The translations under genes and the position numbers were made by a program. Under the pieces are notes generated by a model. The model saw nothing but the letters and a program-made list of their open reading frames with translations. It did no database searches and was not told the origin of the DNA. This document shows, in pieces, positions 8,563 through 17,874 of a DNA stretch of 57,520 nucleotides. The number at the start of each line of letters is the position of its first letter. The stretch's first letter is position 1. The DNA comes from an uncultured Ignavibacteria bacterium (lineage in GTDB: Bacteria > Bacteroidota > Ignavibacteria > Tepidaquicellales > Tepidaquicellaceae), in contig CALMST010000158.1 in the NCBI GenBank assembly GCA_937872315.1, positions 1-57,520 on the forward strand, written 5' to 3'.

Positions 8563-9465
8563 ATGGAAACAAGATCAGGATTCGTAGTGATATTCGGAAA
8601 ACCTAATGCAGGTAAATCCACTCTTTTAAATTCCTTACTCAATTACAATCTTTCAATTGTCAACAGGAAGGTTCAGACCACTCGCGACAGGATCATGGGT
8701 ATTCTGACCGAGGAAAATTATCAAATAGTATTCATTGATACTCCCGGTATACTTGAGCCGAAATATGAACTTCAGAATTACATGGTATCTGAAATTAAGA
8801 CATCTCTTGTAGAAGCAGATCTCATTATACATATAGTGGATGCCGCTAAGGTAAATTTTGAGGATATAAAAAAAGTGAATGAAGATTATAAAGAATTGTT
8901 ATCAAATAAAAAAAAGATAATTGTTCTTAATAAGATTGATCTTATGAAAAAAGATAATCTGCTACCGGTGATACAAAGATTGATAAATGAATTTGACTAT
9001 GATGAGATCATTCCTGTATCTGCATTAAAAAAAGAAAATACCGATGAACTTAAGAAAGTTATATTGTCATATATTCCTGAAGGACATTTTTTCTATGACA
9101 AAGATACTCTTACAGATAAACCCGAAAAGTTTTTCGTCAATGAGATCATCAGGGAAAAGATCCTGGACATGTATCACGAAGAAATACCATACAGCGTGAT
9201 GGTGAATGTTACCGAATTCAAGGAAAGAAGCAATGATCTGACTTATATCGGGGCGGAGATAACCGTTGAACGCGAAACACAAAAAATAATTATCATTGGA
9301 AACAAAGGTGCAAATCTTAAGAAGCTCGGCGAGAGATCAAGAAATGAAATTGAAAAATTCCTGAATAAAAAAGTTTATCTTGAATTGTTTGTAAAGGTCA
9401 GAAAAGACTGGAGAAATAACAAGAAATTCATAAAGGATAAAATGATCAGTAATAACCCGTCTTAA
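8563..9465 (+). CDS. era: GTPase Era
   Basis: Ras-like GTPase that binds 16S rRNA and assists 30S ribosome assembly. At 300 aa it has the family length. G1 is GKPNAGKS (residues 12-19), G2 lies in QTTRDRIMG, G3 is DTPG, G4 is NKID and G5 is SAL. The C-terminal KH domain is present, with GAEITVERETQKIIIIGNKG. It follows the OB lipoprotein by 9 bp, so it may be co-transcribed. Its stop overlaps the convergent gene at 9446 by 20 bp, leaving no room for a terminator between them. Confidence 0.97.
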   Translation: METRSGFVVIFGKPNAGKSTLLNSLLNYNLSIVNRKVQTTRDRIMGILTEENYQIVFIDTPGILEPKYELQNYMVSEIKTSLVEADLIIHIVDAAKVNFEDIKKVNEDYKELLSNKKKIIVLNKIDLMKKDNLLPVIQRLINEFDYDEIIPVSALKKENTDELKKVILSYIPEGHFFYDKDTLTDKPEKFFVNEIIREKILDMYHEEIPYSVMVNVTEFKERSNDLTYIGAEITVERETQKIIIIGNKGANLKKLGERSRNEIEKFLNKKVYLELFVKVRKDWRNNKKFIKDKMISNNPS

Positions 9466-10693
9466 AGGTCCTTTCTTGTGAATACAAAATTGCTTTGTAT
9501 CCGATGTCATTTTTAAATACAGAAGGTTTTACGAAATCATCAACGGAGAAATAAGTCAGGTATTTATTTACTCTCCACCTGAACTCAACACTTCCCGATC
9601 TTCTGAATTCATCCCTCGATAGGTAATTCAGACGCGTACTTCTCTCTTTTGTAACTATATAAAAATTTAATTTCGTATTAACGCTTTTGAATTGAACTAT
9701 ATAAACTCCCGTTCCGGATCCAAGTGAATAGTAAAACTCGGTATTGCCATCCGCTCCCAGAAAATTATCCGTTGGAGTCTGCGGCTCTGGAGGAGACTCA
9801 TTCTGAATGGTTACCCTTCCGTTTGGTTTAACAAAATTATTAGTCTCATATCCGCTGCCGTTTTTAAATTGTATATTGCTCTTAACTAGATACTTTCCCG
9901 AGAACGGAAAAAGCTCGGGGATAATGCATTTCACTGAATGGAGTTTTCCTTCGTCATTGTAAAGAAGTAACCCGGAGTTTTCACTGAAGTCCGTAAAATC
10001 AGCATATACGGAAATATTTTTAGCTGCATAATTTTTTTCCGGGGAATTTACAATGATACTGGATGTCTTTGGATTTACCGCATTACCTGATTTAAGATTT
10101 GTATTTACCGGTATATTACTTTTACTGACCGTTATATTCTTCTCAATAAAACTCTCATATTCATAAGTGTCTTTCTGAATAAAAATGATCTTCCCCGAAA
10201 TAGATGATTTGGTCTGAGGCCAGTATACCGGTATGGTCTTGTTGTTATCGCCGGAATATGCTTCAACTATTCTGCTTGAGAAATCATCCTGGCTTATGAA
10301 TTTTAAAATGGCTGTGCTCTTTACAGGTATCTCAGGAAATTTTACATTAATAAATGCAGCATTTAAATTTTTATCAATGACCGCTCCGAAAAGTACTAAC
10401 TCCGGATTATCTATATTTATGTCTTTGTAAATAACGGCTGTGGAAGAATTTTTGTCGGCGATTGTAACATCGTAAGGTGACGGAACATTAAGCAGTCTGA
10501 ATTTACCGAATTTATCGGTATCTGTTTCTACTCCGTTTATTATTACTTTTATATTCTGCAGAGGAAAATTTCTTTCATCGATGACAGTACCGGCTACATA
10601 ACTCAGATACCCGGCTTTGGATTCCTTAAAATTTAAACTCAGATCTAATAAGATCGAAATAATGATCAGATAAAATAATTTTCGTTTTGGCAT
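9446..10693 (-). CDS. Secreted protein with carboxypeptidase-regulatory-like (CarboxypepD_reg) domain
   Basis: A 415-aa protein with an N-terminal hydrophobic signal (MPKRKLFYLIIISILLDLSL). A beta-sandwich of the carboxypeptidase regulatory-like type follows at about residues 33-85, with AGTVIDERNFPLQNIKVIIN and the DKFGKFRLLNV strand-turn. The remainder has no motif I recognise. There is no T9SS tail, unlike many neighbours. It converges on era with a 20-bp overlap. Likely periplasmic or surface exposed; function unknown. Confidence 0.7.
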   Translation of the reverse strand: MPKRKLFYLIIISILLDLSLNFKESKAGYLSYVAGTVIDERNFPLQNIKVIINGVETDTDKFGKFRLLNVPSPYDVTIADKNSSTAVIYKDINIDNPELVLFGAVIDKNLNAAFINVKFPEIPVKSTAILKFISQDDFSSRIVEAYSGDNNKTIPVYWPQTKSSISGKIIFIQKDTYEYESFIEKNITVSKSNIPVNTNLKSGNAVNPKTSSIIVNSPEKNYAAKNISVYADFTDFSENSGLLLYNDEGKLHSVKCIIPELFPFSGKYLVKSNIQFKNGSGYETNNFVKPNGRVTIQNESPPEPQTPTDNFLGADGNTEFYYSLGSGTGVYIVQFKSVNTKLNFYIVTKERSTRLNYLSRDEFRRSGSVEFRWRVNKYLTYFSVDDFVKPSVFKNDIGYKAILYSQERTFKTGYY

Positions 10694-11017
10694 TTATAAA
10701 GTTTTAACAAACTATTAAAATTATTTATTTGAATAAATGATTAAATGAAAAATTAATACAGGATGGATAATAAATCAATTCAATCATCTGCTAATTGTTT
10801 ATCTGACAATTCTAAATAAGTATATTAAAGTCAGGTTAGCAAAAATTCAATTACTTTTGTAACTCTTTTATTAAAATTGTCCGTTATTAAAATGTAATAG
10901 AGAAAAACAGGAATTCCAAACCACCTTATCTAAAATACAATTATATGAAAATAGATTATACAGATTAATGATATTTGCTTTTTGAAATACCGATCAGGAA
11001 ATGTAATTTAAAAAAAG

Positions 11018-11090
11018 AATCCTCAACCCCCTCTCACTTTAACCAATTTAATATTTGATTAATCTTGTGGCGGAGAGGAAGTTGGGGATT
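11018..11090. repeat. Imperfect inverted repeat, possible bidirectional terminator
   Basis: Left arm AATCCTCAACCCCCTCTC pairs with GAGAGGAAGTTGGGGATT with about three mismatches around a 37-base AT-rich loop. It could end transcription or be a mobile hairpin repeat; a similar C-rich/G-rich hairpin occurs at 33714-33750. Confidence 0.6.
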
Positions 11091-11107
11091 GAATAATTAT
11101 TTACTAT

Positions 11108-11123
11108 TAGGACATTTGTCCTA
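11108..11123. repeat. Palindrome TAGGACATTTGTCCTA
   Basis: Two 7-base arms around TT. Related GACANNTGTC motifs occur at 36-45 and 11351-11361, both immediately after T9SS-cargo stop codons. Confidence 0.7.
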
Positions 11124-11187
11124 TGACTTCGAAAACAATTCCATGAAAATTCAAAAGGAATTATAAATTTTTTCAACTGACTTAACT

Positions 11188-11300
11188 TCTAATCCTTAAG
11201 GATGAACTAAACCTTATTCATTTTTCTACCAACATTTCATCCCTAAGGGATGAGCTAAAACTTAATTATTTTTCTATCAGTAATTTATCCTATGGGATGA
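11188..11300. repeat. Three degenerate ~48-bp units with ATCCYTAWGGGAT-type palindromes
   Basis: Palindrome cores lie at 11191-11204 (aatccttaaggatg), 11238-11252 (catccctaagggatg) and 11286-11299 (atcctatgggatga), spaced about 48 bp. The linkers are alike: gaactaaaccttattcattt and gagctaaaacttaattattt, both followed by tttcta. Confidence 0.75.
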
Positions 11301-11362
11301 TTTTTTTTGATATATTCAGTCTAATGATTCTAACCTTATACCTAACTACAGGACAAATGTCG

Positions 11363-13531
11363 TTATTTCAGCAAAACCATCTTCTTCACCTGCATAAACT
11401 TTCCGCTTTCGATCCTGTAATAATAAACCCCGCTGGGCAGGTTGGATGCGTTGAAATTCAATGTGTAATATCCTGCAGCTTTTAATTCATTGACCAAAAC
11501 AGCTACTTCCCTTCCGGCTGTATTATAAATTTTCAATGAAACAAATCCCAATTCCGGAATTCCAAATTCCAATTTAGTAGTTGGGTTAAATGGATTCGGA
11601 TAATTTTGTGATAAGAAATATTTTTCCGGAATTCCAATTATTACTTCATTCTGTAATTCATGATATTCAAAATTACCGTTAAAGTCGGTTTGTTTTAATC
11701 TGTAATTATATTTACCGGTTGATAAATTCCTGTCTTCAAAAATATAATTTGTCTGAGCAGATATCGTCCCGTGACCATGAATGAATGCAATGCTTTCCCA
11801 ATTACCCTGTCCGCCGGATTCATTAATACGTTCTAAATTGAATCCCGAATTGTTTTCTTCTGAAGAGGTGGTCCAGTTGAGAGTAACGTTATTACCAATG
11901 ACAAATGATGTGAAGGATGCTAGTTCAACAGGCAGCGGAGAATCAACATATACATGCTTAACGCACAATCCCAGCCCGCAGGAGTCTATTGCATTAAAAT
12001 AAAGTACAAAATGCCCTAAAGTATTACCCGCATTTACATATACTGAATCACCGTTCGGATCTGAAGAAATAGATCCCTGTGTGTTTCCGTAATTGGAAAT
12101 CGACCAGTAGCCGGTATTCTGAGAACATGTAAAAAGATTGTTTGCCGAACCTAAAGTAACTTCTGATGGTCCGTTTATTTCGCATTGTGTCGGACAGGAA
12201 ATATAAAGATATGATTTTCCTGTATATGAATTATAGCCCTGAGCACCGACCAATATATCGATCTTGTTATCTCCGTTAACATCCCCTGCCGTAGAAAGAG
12301 AATATCCAAAACGGCTTCCGGCAGTCTCTCCTGTAAAAACCATATCAGGACTGCTTCCCAAATTCGCACCGCCAAAGTAAACGCAGGCTTTGCCTTTGTA
12401 TGAATCATAACCATCAGCTCCTATTATCAGATCTTCGATCCTGTCGTTATTCAGATCTGAGGCTACCGATAAATAGCATCCGAAATTATCTCCTGTATTC
12501 TCTCCGGATATTATCACATCTGCGGTATTATCCGGAGCAGGACCACCGTAATATATTTTCACTCTGCCAATCCCGTTAAAGAAGGGTTCGGAAATGACGA
12601 GATCACTGTACCCATCGCCATTGAAGTCACCTCCAAGTGTCTGATATCCAAACTGATTATGAAATCCCGGACTCGTGAAAGTTAAGTCTGCAATTGTATC
12701 CATATTAGTACCGCCAAAAAACAGATATGCCTTGCCATTCAACGAATTCAGTTCAAAAGCTCCTGTAACTATATCATCATAGCCGTCGCCGTTTACATCT
12801 CCGGCAGGAGCGCTGAGATGAAGTCCGAAAAAGCCATTAGGAGCTTCGCCATTTAAAACAACATCAGGTATATTATCGGGAAATGGTCCGCCATAAAAGA
12901 TGTATATTCTCCCGGTCAGTCTATTGTAGCTTCCGGATGAGATCATAAAATCATCATAGCCGTCTCCGTTTACATCGCCGGCTCTCGCTACACTGTAACC
13001 ATAGGCAAGATCACCAGGACCTTCGGTAAATGTCATATCCGGAATATTATCCATGACAGGACCTCCGAAAAATATGTAAACCTTTCCTCCTGAAAGTGTT
13101 CCTGTAATTACATCTGAATAACCATCGGCATTAACATCACCGGCGCCTGATACTGAGAATCCGATATTGTCATTTACCAGCTGATTATTGATAATTACAT
13201 CCGGGGCTGTATTCATATTTGAACCGCCGTAAAAAATATATGCATGCCCGGGTCCGTCATAAGCTGCACCGATGACTATGTCTTCATAACCGTCACCGTT
13301 TACATCTCCTGCATTTTTGACGGAAATTCCGAAATAATTATCCGGACCGGCACCATTAAACTGCAGTTCATTTAATAAAGGATTTATTGTACTGTTGATC
13401 TGCGCAACTGAAATACTTTGAAAAGAAACGGACATTATGAGTCCAATGAATAAAATAATTTTTTCAGGTGAATGAAAAAGAAATACTTCAAATAAATTTT
13501 GAATAATATTTCTGTGGTTATTATTGTTCAT
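11363..13531 (-). CDS. Secreted FG-GAP repeat beta-propeller protein with T9SS tail
   Basis: About 722 aa from the ATG at 13531; an in-frame GTG at 13543 is an alternative. After a long n-region signal peptide (cleaved near SISVAQ) there are about seven FG-GAP/VCBS-type units, each with a calcium-binding D-x-N-x-D-G core such as DVNGDGYEDIVIGA and DFNGDGYSDLVISE, giving an integrin-like beta-propeller. A beta-sandwich region and a T9SS sorting domain follow (NYPNPFNPTTKLEFGIPE), whose tail closely resembles that of the multicopper oxidase at 31530. Likely a cell-surface or released adhesin or scaffold. Binding target unknown. Confidence 0.9.
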   Translation of the reverse strand: MNNNNHRNIIQNLFEVFLFHSPEKIILFIGLIMSVSFQSISVAQINSTINPLLNELQFNGAGPDNYFGISVKNAGDVNGDGYEDIVIGAAYDGPGHAYIFYGGSNMNTAPDVIINNQLVNDNIGFSVSGAGDVNADGYSDVITGTLSGGKVYIFFGGPVMDNIPDMTFTEGPGDLAYGYSVARAGDVNGDGYDDFMISSGSYNRLTGRIYIFYGGPFPDNIPDVVLNGEAPNGFFGLHLSAPAGDVNGDGYDDIVTGAFELNSLNGKAYLFFGGTNMDTIADLTFTSPGFHNQFGYQTLGGDFNGDGYSDLVISEPFFNGIGRVKIYYGGPAPDNTADVIISGENTGDNFGCYLSVASDLNNDRIEDLIIGADGYDSYKGKACVYFGGANLGSSPDMVFTGETAGSRFGYSLSTAGDVNGDNKIDILVGAQGYNSYTGKSYLYISCPTQCEINGPSEVTLGSANNLFTCSQNTGYWSISNYGNTQGSISSDPNGDSVYVNAGNTLGHFVLYFNAIDSCGLGLCVKHVYVDSPLPVELASFTSFVIGNNVTLNWTTSSEENNSGFNLERINESGGQGNWESIAFIHGHGTISAQTNYIFEDRNLSTGKYNYRLKQTDFNGNFEYHELQNEVIIGIPEKYFLSQNYPNPFNPTTKLEFGIPELGFVSLKIYNTAGREVAVLVNELKAAGYYTLNFNASNLPSGVYYYRIESGKFMQVKKMVLLK

Positions 13532-14063
13532 GATTTTTTCCACTTTAATTTTCTGAAGTATCCGGAATTATATAGTTTTCTTCAGGAAGGGATTGCAGTT
13601 AGTTGTTTTTATATGAATCTACTCTGAGGATTACTTACTTGTACTGAATGGGTATGGAATTGCCTTATGATGAATATTATCCTTCCTATTTGAATGAACT
13701 GACAAAACGTAAGTTCAACAGAATCAAATAAAAAGGCAAATATTCGACCTGAATATATTTTTAATCAATTCTGTCAAAACGATTTTTTAAAAATATTCTT
13801 TGTCTGAATATAGAAAAGCCTTTACGACTTTCTTATGAAAGATCAAAAAAAATCGGTAAAGAAATCCCCGGCGGCCGACTCCCGCTGGTGATTAATTGCC
13901 TGAAATTCATTCGCATTGGCGGCAATTTATTACAGGCAGGTTAAAAAAATTGAACAAACAAAAACCAGATTAGAATTAATTTAAGCTTTCTTACATATTT
14001 GAAAAAGTTTAGGACAGTATTGTTCTTTAGTAAATAGCACATTGAACATTGCACATTGCACAT
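13532..14063. other. Intergenic region with inverted repeat
   Basis: About 530 bp with no gene seen. It has an inverted repeat TGCCTGAAATT ... AATTTATTACAGGCA at 13897-13938 and a short cacattg/aacattg direct repeat cluster at about 14037-14062, abutting the stop of the MoxR gene. It probably contains the terminator for the MoxR gene. Confidence 0.5.
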
Positions 14064-15581
14064 TTACCTGTAAAACTCATCCTCATACCCGCCATAACTT
14101 TCACCCTGTGTGAACATACTTCCTACCATGTCTTTGTATAAGATTTCCGAATCTATTTCATCTTTTGCAATCTTTGAATTCTGATGCAGACCGTCCAGTA
14201 CAAACTCCATGAGCGAAGCCAGTTCTGTTTCACTTTCGTAATACTGCGGATACTTCTTAACAAAATTTTCCAGCCCTTCAACTTTCCTAAGCTCTTTGAA
14301 ATATTCCTTAAACGTCATGTCATCTTTGATATTAACCTTCCCGCCGTACTGAAACCATTCGACTATCTCCGAATAGGGATTTTTTTCTTCTTTTTCGGAA
14401 GCAACTTTCTTTTTCCTCATCAGCGGATCGGGGAAATACTTTTTGAATATTTCTCTGACTGATTTTGAAATAAGAGCTTTTGCGACTTTGATTGCGCCTT
14501 CCTGCTCGCCTTCAAATACGAGTTCTACTTTTCCGGTAATTCCGGGAAGTATAGAAAGAACATCGCACATTCTCGGCATTATAATATTATCTTTGTTGAT
14601 TATAGCTCTTCGCTCGGCATTACTGATGAGATTTTCTATTGAAGAAATTGTAAGTCTTGCGCTTACACCTGATTTCTGATCTATGAATTCACTGACCCTT
14701 GCCATCATTGCAGTCATCTCAATTATCTCTCTGAAATAATAAGGTATGAGAATTTTTTTCTTCTCATCCCTGTCGATCCAAGAAAATGTTTCGGTGATCT
14801 TAATACCGTCTTCGAGAACCTTCGGATAATGAGTAATTATCTGAGAGTCTATTCTGTCTTTAAGCGGAGTAATAATATTTCCGCGGTTTGTATAATCTTC
14901 CGGATTGGCGGTAAAGATCATAAGAACGTCAAGCGGTATTCTGATATTGAATCCTCTGATCTGAATGTCCTTTTCCTGCATAATGTTGAGGAGACCCACC
15001 TGTATCCTTGGCTGCAGATCCGGGAGTTCATTTATGACAAATACGCCCCGGTTGGTTCTCGGAATAATTCCAAAATGTATTGCGCCTTCATGTGAATAAT
15101 GCAGTCTCTGATTTGCGGCTTTTATCGGATCAATGTCGCCGATGAGATCGGCAATGTTCACATCGGGAGTTGCAAGTTTCTCGCTGTAGCGCTGATCTCT
15201 TGAGATCCATTCGATCTCGGTATAATCACCTTTTTCTCTGATCAGATCAACTGCATATTTCGAAACAGGATGAAGCGGGTTGTCATTTATTTCCGAACCC
15301 TTTACTATCGGTATGAATTCATCCAGTAATTTCGGGATCATTCTTGCGATCTTTGTCTTTGCCTGACCTCTCAGTCCAAGTAATATTAAATCGTGCTTTG
15401 CAAGTAATGAATTTATGATTGATGGAATCACGGTCTTGTCATATCCGACTATACCTTCAAATACCGGTTCCCGGTTTGCGATTTTTTCGACAAGATTTTT
15501 TCTTATTTCATCTTTTATGGAAAGAACTTTGTAACCGGAGCTTTTCAGTTCTCCGAGTGTTTTTATTTCTGTTAACTTCAT
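14064..15581 (-). CDS. MoxR/ChlI-like AAA+ ATPase
   Basis: A 505-aa cytoplasmic AAA+ ATPase of the magnesium-chelatase/MoxR clade. The P-loop is a variant GLRGQAKTK. The Walker B/sensor region GVFVINELPDLQPRIQVGLL keeps the N-E-x-P-D-L pattern of ChlI/MoxR proteins. The ChlI-like insert IRGFNIRIPLDVLMIFTAN with sensor-1 Asn follows, then arginine-finger/sensor-2 regions. A ~130-residue charged C-terminal extension follows the lid domain. MoxR ATPases usually act with a VWA-domain partner encoded next door, but neither neighbour here is one. It lies 35 bp downstream of the CBS gene on the same strand, so the two may be co-transcribed. Confidence 0.85.
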   Translation of the reverse strand: MKLTEIKTLGELKSSGYKVLSIKDEIRKNLVEKIANREPVFEGIVGYDKTVIPSIINSLLAKHDLILLGLRGQAKTKIARMIPKLLDEFIPIVKGSEINDNPLHPVSKYAVDLIREKGDYTEIEWISRDQRYSEKLATPDVNIADLIGDIDPIKAANQRLHYSHEGAIHFGIIPRTNRGVFVINELPDLQPRIQVGLLNIMQEKDIQIRGFNIRIPLDVLMIFTANPEDYTNRGNIITPLKDRIDSQIITHYPKVLEDGIKITETFSWIDRDEKKKILIPYYFREIIEMTAMMARVSEFIDQKSGVSARLTISSIENLISNAERRAIINKDNIIMPRMCDVLSILPGITGKVELVFEGEQEGAIKVAKALISKSVREIFKKYFPDPLMRKKKVASEKEEKNPYSEIVEWFQYGGKVNIKDDMTFKEYFKELRKVEGLENFVKKYPQYYESETELASLMEFVLDGLHQNSKIAKDEIDSEILYKDMVGSMFTQGESYGGYEDEFYR

Positions 15582-15616
15582 TAAATAAATTAGATTTTAT
15601 ATTATATAAAAATATT

Positions 15617-16054
15617 TTATCCGTTATACTGGATATATGAATTGAGCATTTCGATCTTTTCTTCCTTTAACGTACTGTCATACAACATCAGATCTCTCAT
15701 TGAGATCATTCCTATAAGATCACTGCCTTCTCTTACCGGCATGTGTCTGATCTTTTCCTGTTTCATTATTTTCAGGCAGTATTCGGGAGTGTCGTGAGAT
15801 TCTACCACAATTACTTTAGGTGTCATTACTTCATCTACCGGAGTTTTGAAAAGATCAAGCTCCTTTGCAATGCATCTCCGGAGAAGATCCCGTTCGGAAA
15901 ATATTCCTTTTAATTTCAGTATTTCCGATTGCTCCAGTACCGGCACCGCACCGATGTTATGAAGTCCCATAAATTTAGCGACATCAATAATGCTCATACC
16001 CGTTTTGACAAAATGCATCGGACGGTCTCCAAGTAATTCTTTCAGAGTCTTCAT
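15617..16054 (-). CDS. Tandem CBS-domain protein
   Basis: About 145 aa from the ATG at 16054. This start has a good Shine-Dalgarno (AGGAGG, 6 nt upstream) and begins MKTLKELLGD. The frame stays open upstream to 16249, but that extension reads through a 9-bp microsatellite giving repeated Gln-Leu-Thr, and is rejected as coding. Two CBS motifs form a Bateman module: IIDVAKFMGLHNIGAVPVLE with GIFSERDLLRR, and EYCLKIMKQEKIRHMPVREG with GMISMRDLM. Such modules bind adenine nucleotides and often regulate a partner. The MoxR-like gene follows directly. Confidence 0.9.
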   Translation of the reverse strand: MKTLKELLGDRPMHFVKTGMSIIDVAKFMGLHNIGAVPVLEQSEILKLKGIFSERDLLRRCIAKELDLFKTPVDEVMTPKVIVVESHDTPEYCLKIMKQEKIRHMPVREGSDLIGMISMRDLMLYDSTLKEEKIEMLNSYIQYNG

Positions 16055-16121
16055 TTTAACCTCCTGTTGTTTAGTTTTATTTGAAAATAGATAATAATAT
16101 TTGAATATACAATCACAGGAT

Positions 16122-16191
16122 AGAGTAAGTTGAGTGAGTTGAGTTAGTTGAGTGAGTTGAGTTAGTTGAGTGAGTAAAGTGAGTTGAGTAT
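16122..16191. repeat. 9-bp-period microsatellite upstream of CBS gene
   Basis: About seven degenerate units alternating gagttgagt and tagttgagt, just 5' of the CBS gene leader. On the minus strand it would encode repeated Q-L-T, explaining the artefactual N-terminal extension of that frame. Confidence 0.85.
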
Positions 16192-16301
16192 GATAAGTAA
16201 AGAAACTAAAAAAGTTTTTCATTCCCGCGCGCTTCAGGAAGGAATCCATTTGTATAGATTATAGTTCATTTTCATAATTTGAGGACTCTGAAGCTTACCT
16301 C

Positions 16302-16319
16302 CACAGACTAATAACTCTA
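16302..16319 (+). repeat. Imperfect 18-bp direct repeat, left copy
   Basis: CACAGACTAATAACTCTA here and CACAGATTAATGACTCTA at 16671-16688 differ at two positions and bracket the broken DUF433 gene. Confidence 0.6.
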
Positions 16320-16450
16320 TTTTGCAAATCCGGTATCATAATCCAAAACTGAATATCCCGGATTAATTGAACCCAAACTCTTTTTCCTAACGAATCTGTT
16401 TCAATAAAAATCTTAGCTTAGAAATTCAGAATGTTTCTTTAAGATTACCT

Positions 16451-16659
16451 ATGGAAACAAACCGGAAAAAAATATATAGAAACAAATCCAAAAGTAATGT
16501 TCGGAAAACCGGTGTTAATCGGAACCAGAATTCCTGTCGATCTTATACTCGAAAAATTATCATCAGGTGAAACTCCTGAACAACTCTTACTGTCTTACCC
16601 AATCTATAAACAAAGAATCAATTTTTGCCTGCCTGGCTTTTGCTTCTGGATCAGTCTGA
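16451..16659 (+). pseudogene. Broken DUF433-family (VapB-like antitoxin) gene
   Basis: The central frame (16476 on) reads IETNPKVMFGKPVLIGTR then IPVDLILEKLSSGETPEQL, the DUF433 signature. The likely start ATG at 16451 is in a different frame, separated by an A-rich run (one frameshift). After LLLSYP the family C-terminus continues only in the next frame (KESIFACLAFASGSV, stop at 16657-16659), a second frameshift. No intact ORF remains. DUF433 proteins are usually antitoxin-like partners of PIN-like DUF5615 toxins; none is seen here. Confidence 0.85.
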
Positions 16660-16670
16660 AATGAAATTGT

Positions 16671-16688
16671 CACAGATTAATGACTCTA
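16671..16688 (+). repeat. Imperfect 18-bp direct repeat, right copy
   Basis: Partner of 16302-16319, differing by two bases. Possible footprint of the insertion or excision that brought in the DUF433 fragment. Confidence 0.6.
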
Positions 16689-16719
16689 ATTGTTGATGAA
16701 AGTGTTGATATTAGAAAAA

Positions 16720-17679
16720 TTATATGGCTATCACCACATTCCCCGTCTTCTCTCCCGTCATTACATATCTGAATGCCTCTTCCGTTTTATCCGGAGTATA
16801 TGTTCTGTCAATTACAGGAGAGAACATACCTTCTTCAAGAAGTTTTTTTATGTAGAGTACACTGCCGTGACGGTTTACGGGCATTGGAAATTTCACTTTT
16901 TTATTTCCCATTACAGGCGTGAACAATGAATAAAACACATTCTGAGCATATGGACCCAGCTCGGATGAAATATAAATGCCGCCTTCATTCAATACCGGTT
17001 TGCACTTTCCAAAAGTACTCTTGCCTACAGTATCAAACACAAAATCAAATTTTTCACCGGACCCGGTGAAATCCTCTTTTTCATAATCTATGACTTTTTC
17101 CGCGCCGAGATTAGTCATGAGTCCGGTGTTTTTTGAATTGCATACTGCCGTAATTTTTGCTCCGGTGTTTTTCAGAAGCTGAACTGCAGCCGAACCGATT
17201 GCTCCCGAAGCACCGTTTACCAGTACTTTCTGACCTGACTTTATGTTTACTTTGTTTAAAAAGTTATAAGCGTAATGAGCGCCTTCTATGCTTGCCGCCG
17301 CCTGCTCAAATGAAATATTTCCGGGAATAACTGCGAGTGCGTTATTTTCGGAAAATGTCATATACTCTGCATGTGAGCTTAAGCCGTTATCATCAAACCC
17401 AAAGACCTTATCACCTGTCTTAAATAATTTCACATCATTGCCTGCTGATTCGACCACACCTGCAAAATCAGTTCCTGAAATTATTTTTTTTGGCTTTGTC
17501 AGTCCTGTCATAAATCTCATAAACCAAGGCTCTGCGGTTAGCATTGCGCAGTCTGTCCTGTTTACTGTTGCAGCATGAACTCTGATCAGTAACTCGTCAT
17601 CTGCCGGAACAGGTTTTTCTATATCCCTGATCTTTATCACTTCAGGAGAACCATATTTATAATGTACAGCAGCTTTCAT
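16720..17679 (-). CDS. Zinc-independent MDR oxidoreductase (quinone reductase-like)
   Basis: A 319-aa medium-chain dehydrogenase/reductase, probably NADPH-dependent, cytoplasmic. The GroES-like domain begins MKAAVHYKYGSPEVI. The Rossmann motif is VLVNGASGAIGSAAVQLL, an A-x-x-G-x-x-x pattern typical of the quinone oxidoreductase branch, and the structural zinc cysteines of alcohol dehydrogenases are absent. The C-terminus has the usual EEGMFSPVIDRTY...AFRYVMTGEKTGNVVI. Monocistronic. The substrate is likely a quinone or enone, but this cannot be fixed from sequence. Confidence 0.9.
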   Translation of the reverse strand: MKAAVHYKYGSPEVIKIRDIEKPVPADDELLIRVHAATVNRTDCAMLTAEPWFMRFMTGLTKPKKIISGTDFAGVVESAGNDVKLFKTGDKVFGFDDNGLSSHAEYMTFSENNALAVIPGNISFEQAAASIEGAHYAYNFLNKVNIKSGQKVLVNGASGAIGSAAVQLLKNTGAKITAVCNSKNTGLMTNLGAEKVIDYEKEDFTGSGEKFDFVFDTVGKSTFGKCKPVLNEGGIYISSELGPYAQNVFYSLFTPVMGNKKVKFPMPVNRHGSVLYIKKLLEEGMFSPVIDRTYTPDKTEEAFRYVMTGEKTGNVVIAI

Positions 17680-17874
17680 ATAAATTAAAGATTAAGTTTT
17701 TTTGAAATTTTAATTATATGTAAAAAAATCTATAGTTTAACGGGTGTATAAAAAAAATTATTTTGTCATTAAATCCTTAAATGTAAATATTTTTCTCGGT
17801 ACCCTTACGCATTAGCGTTAAATTTATTTTGGTTGTAGAGATTTTCCCTGTGTCGAAGGACAATTATGATTTTC

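Larger units (their letters stand above)
10694..11362. other. Repeat-rich intergenic region
   Basis: About 670 bp with no gene seen. It holds an imperfect 18-bp inverted repeat (11018-11035 with 11073-11090), a perfect 16-bp palindrome (11108-11123), three degenerate copies of a ~48-bp unit centred on an ATCCCTAAGGGAT-like palindrome (11188-11300), and GGACAAATGTC at 11351-11361 next to the stop of the FG-GAP gene. Listed separately below. Confidence 0.7.

Noticed and set aside
16055-16249. N-terminal extension of the CBS protein with repeated Gln-Leu-Thr
   Set aside because: Encoded by a 9-bp microsatellite and lacks a ribosome site; the ATG at 16054 has AGGAGG and begins at the conserved CBS sequence.
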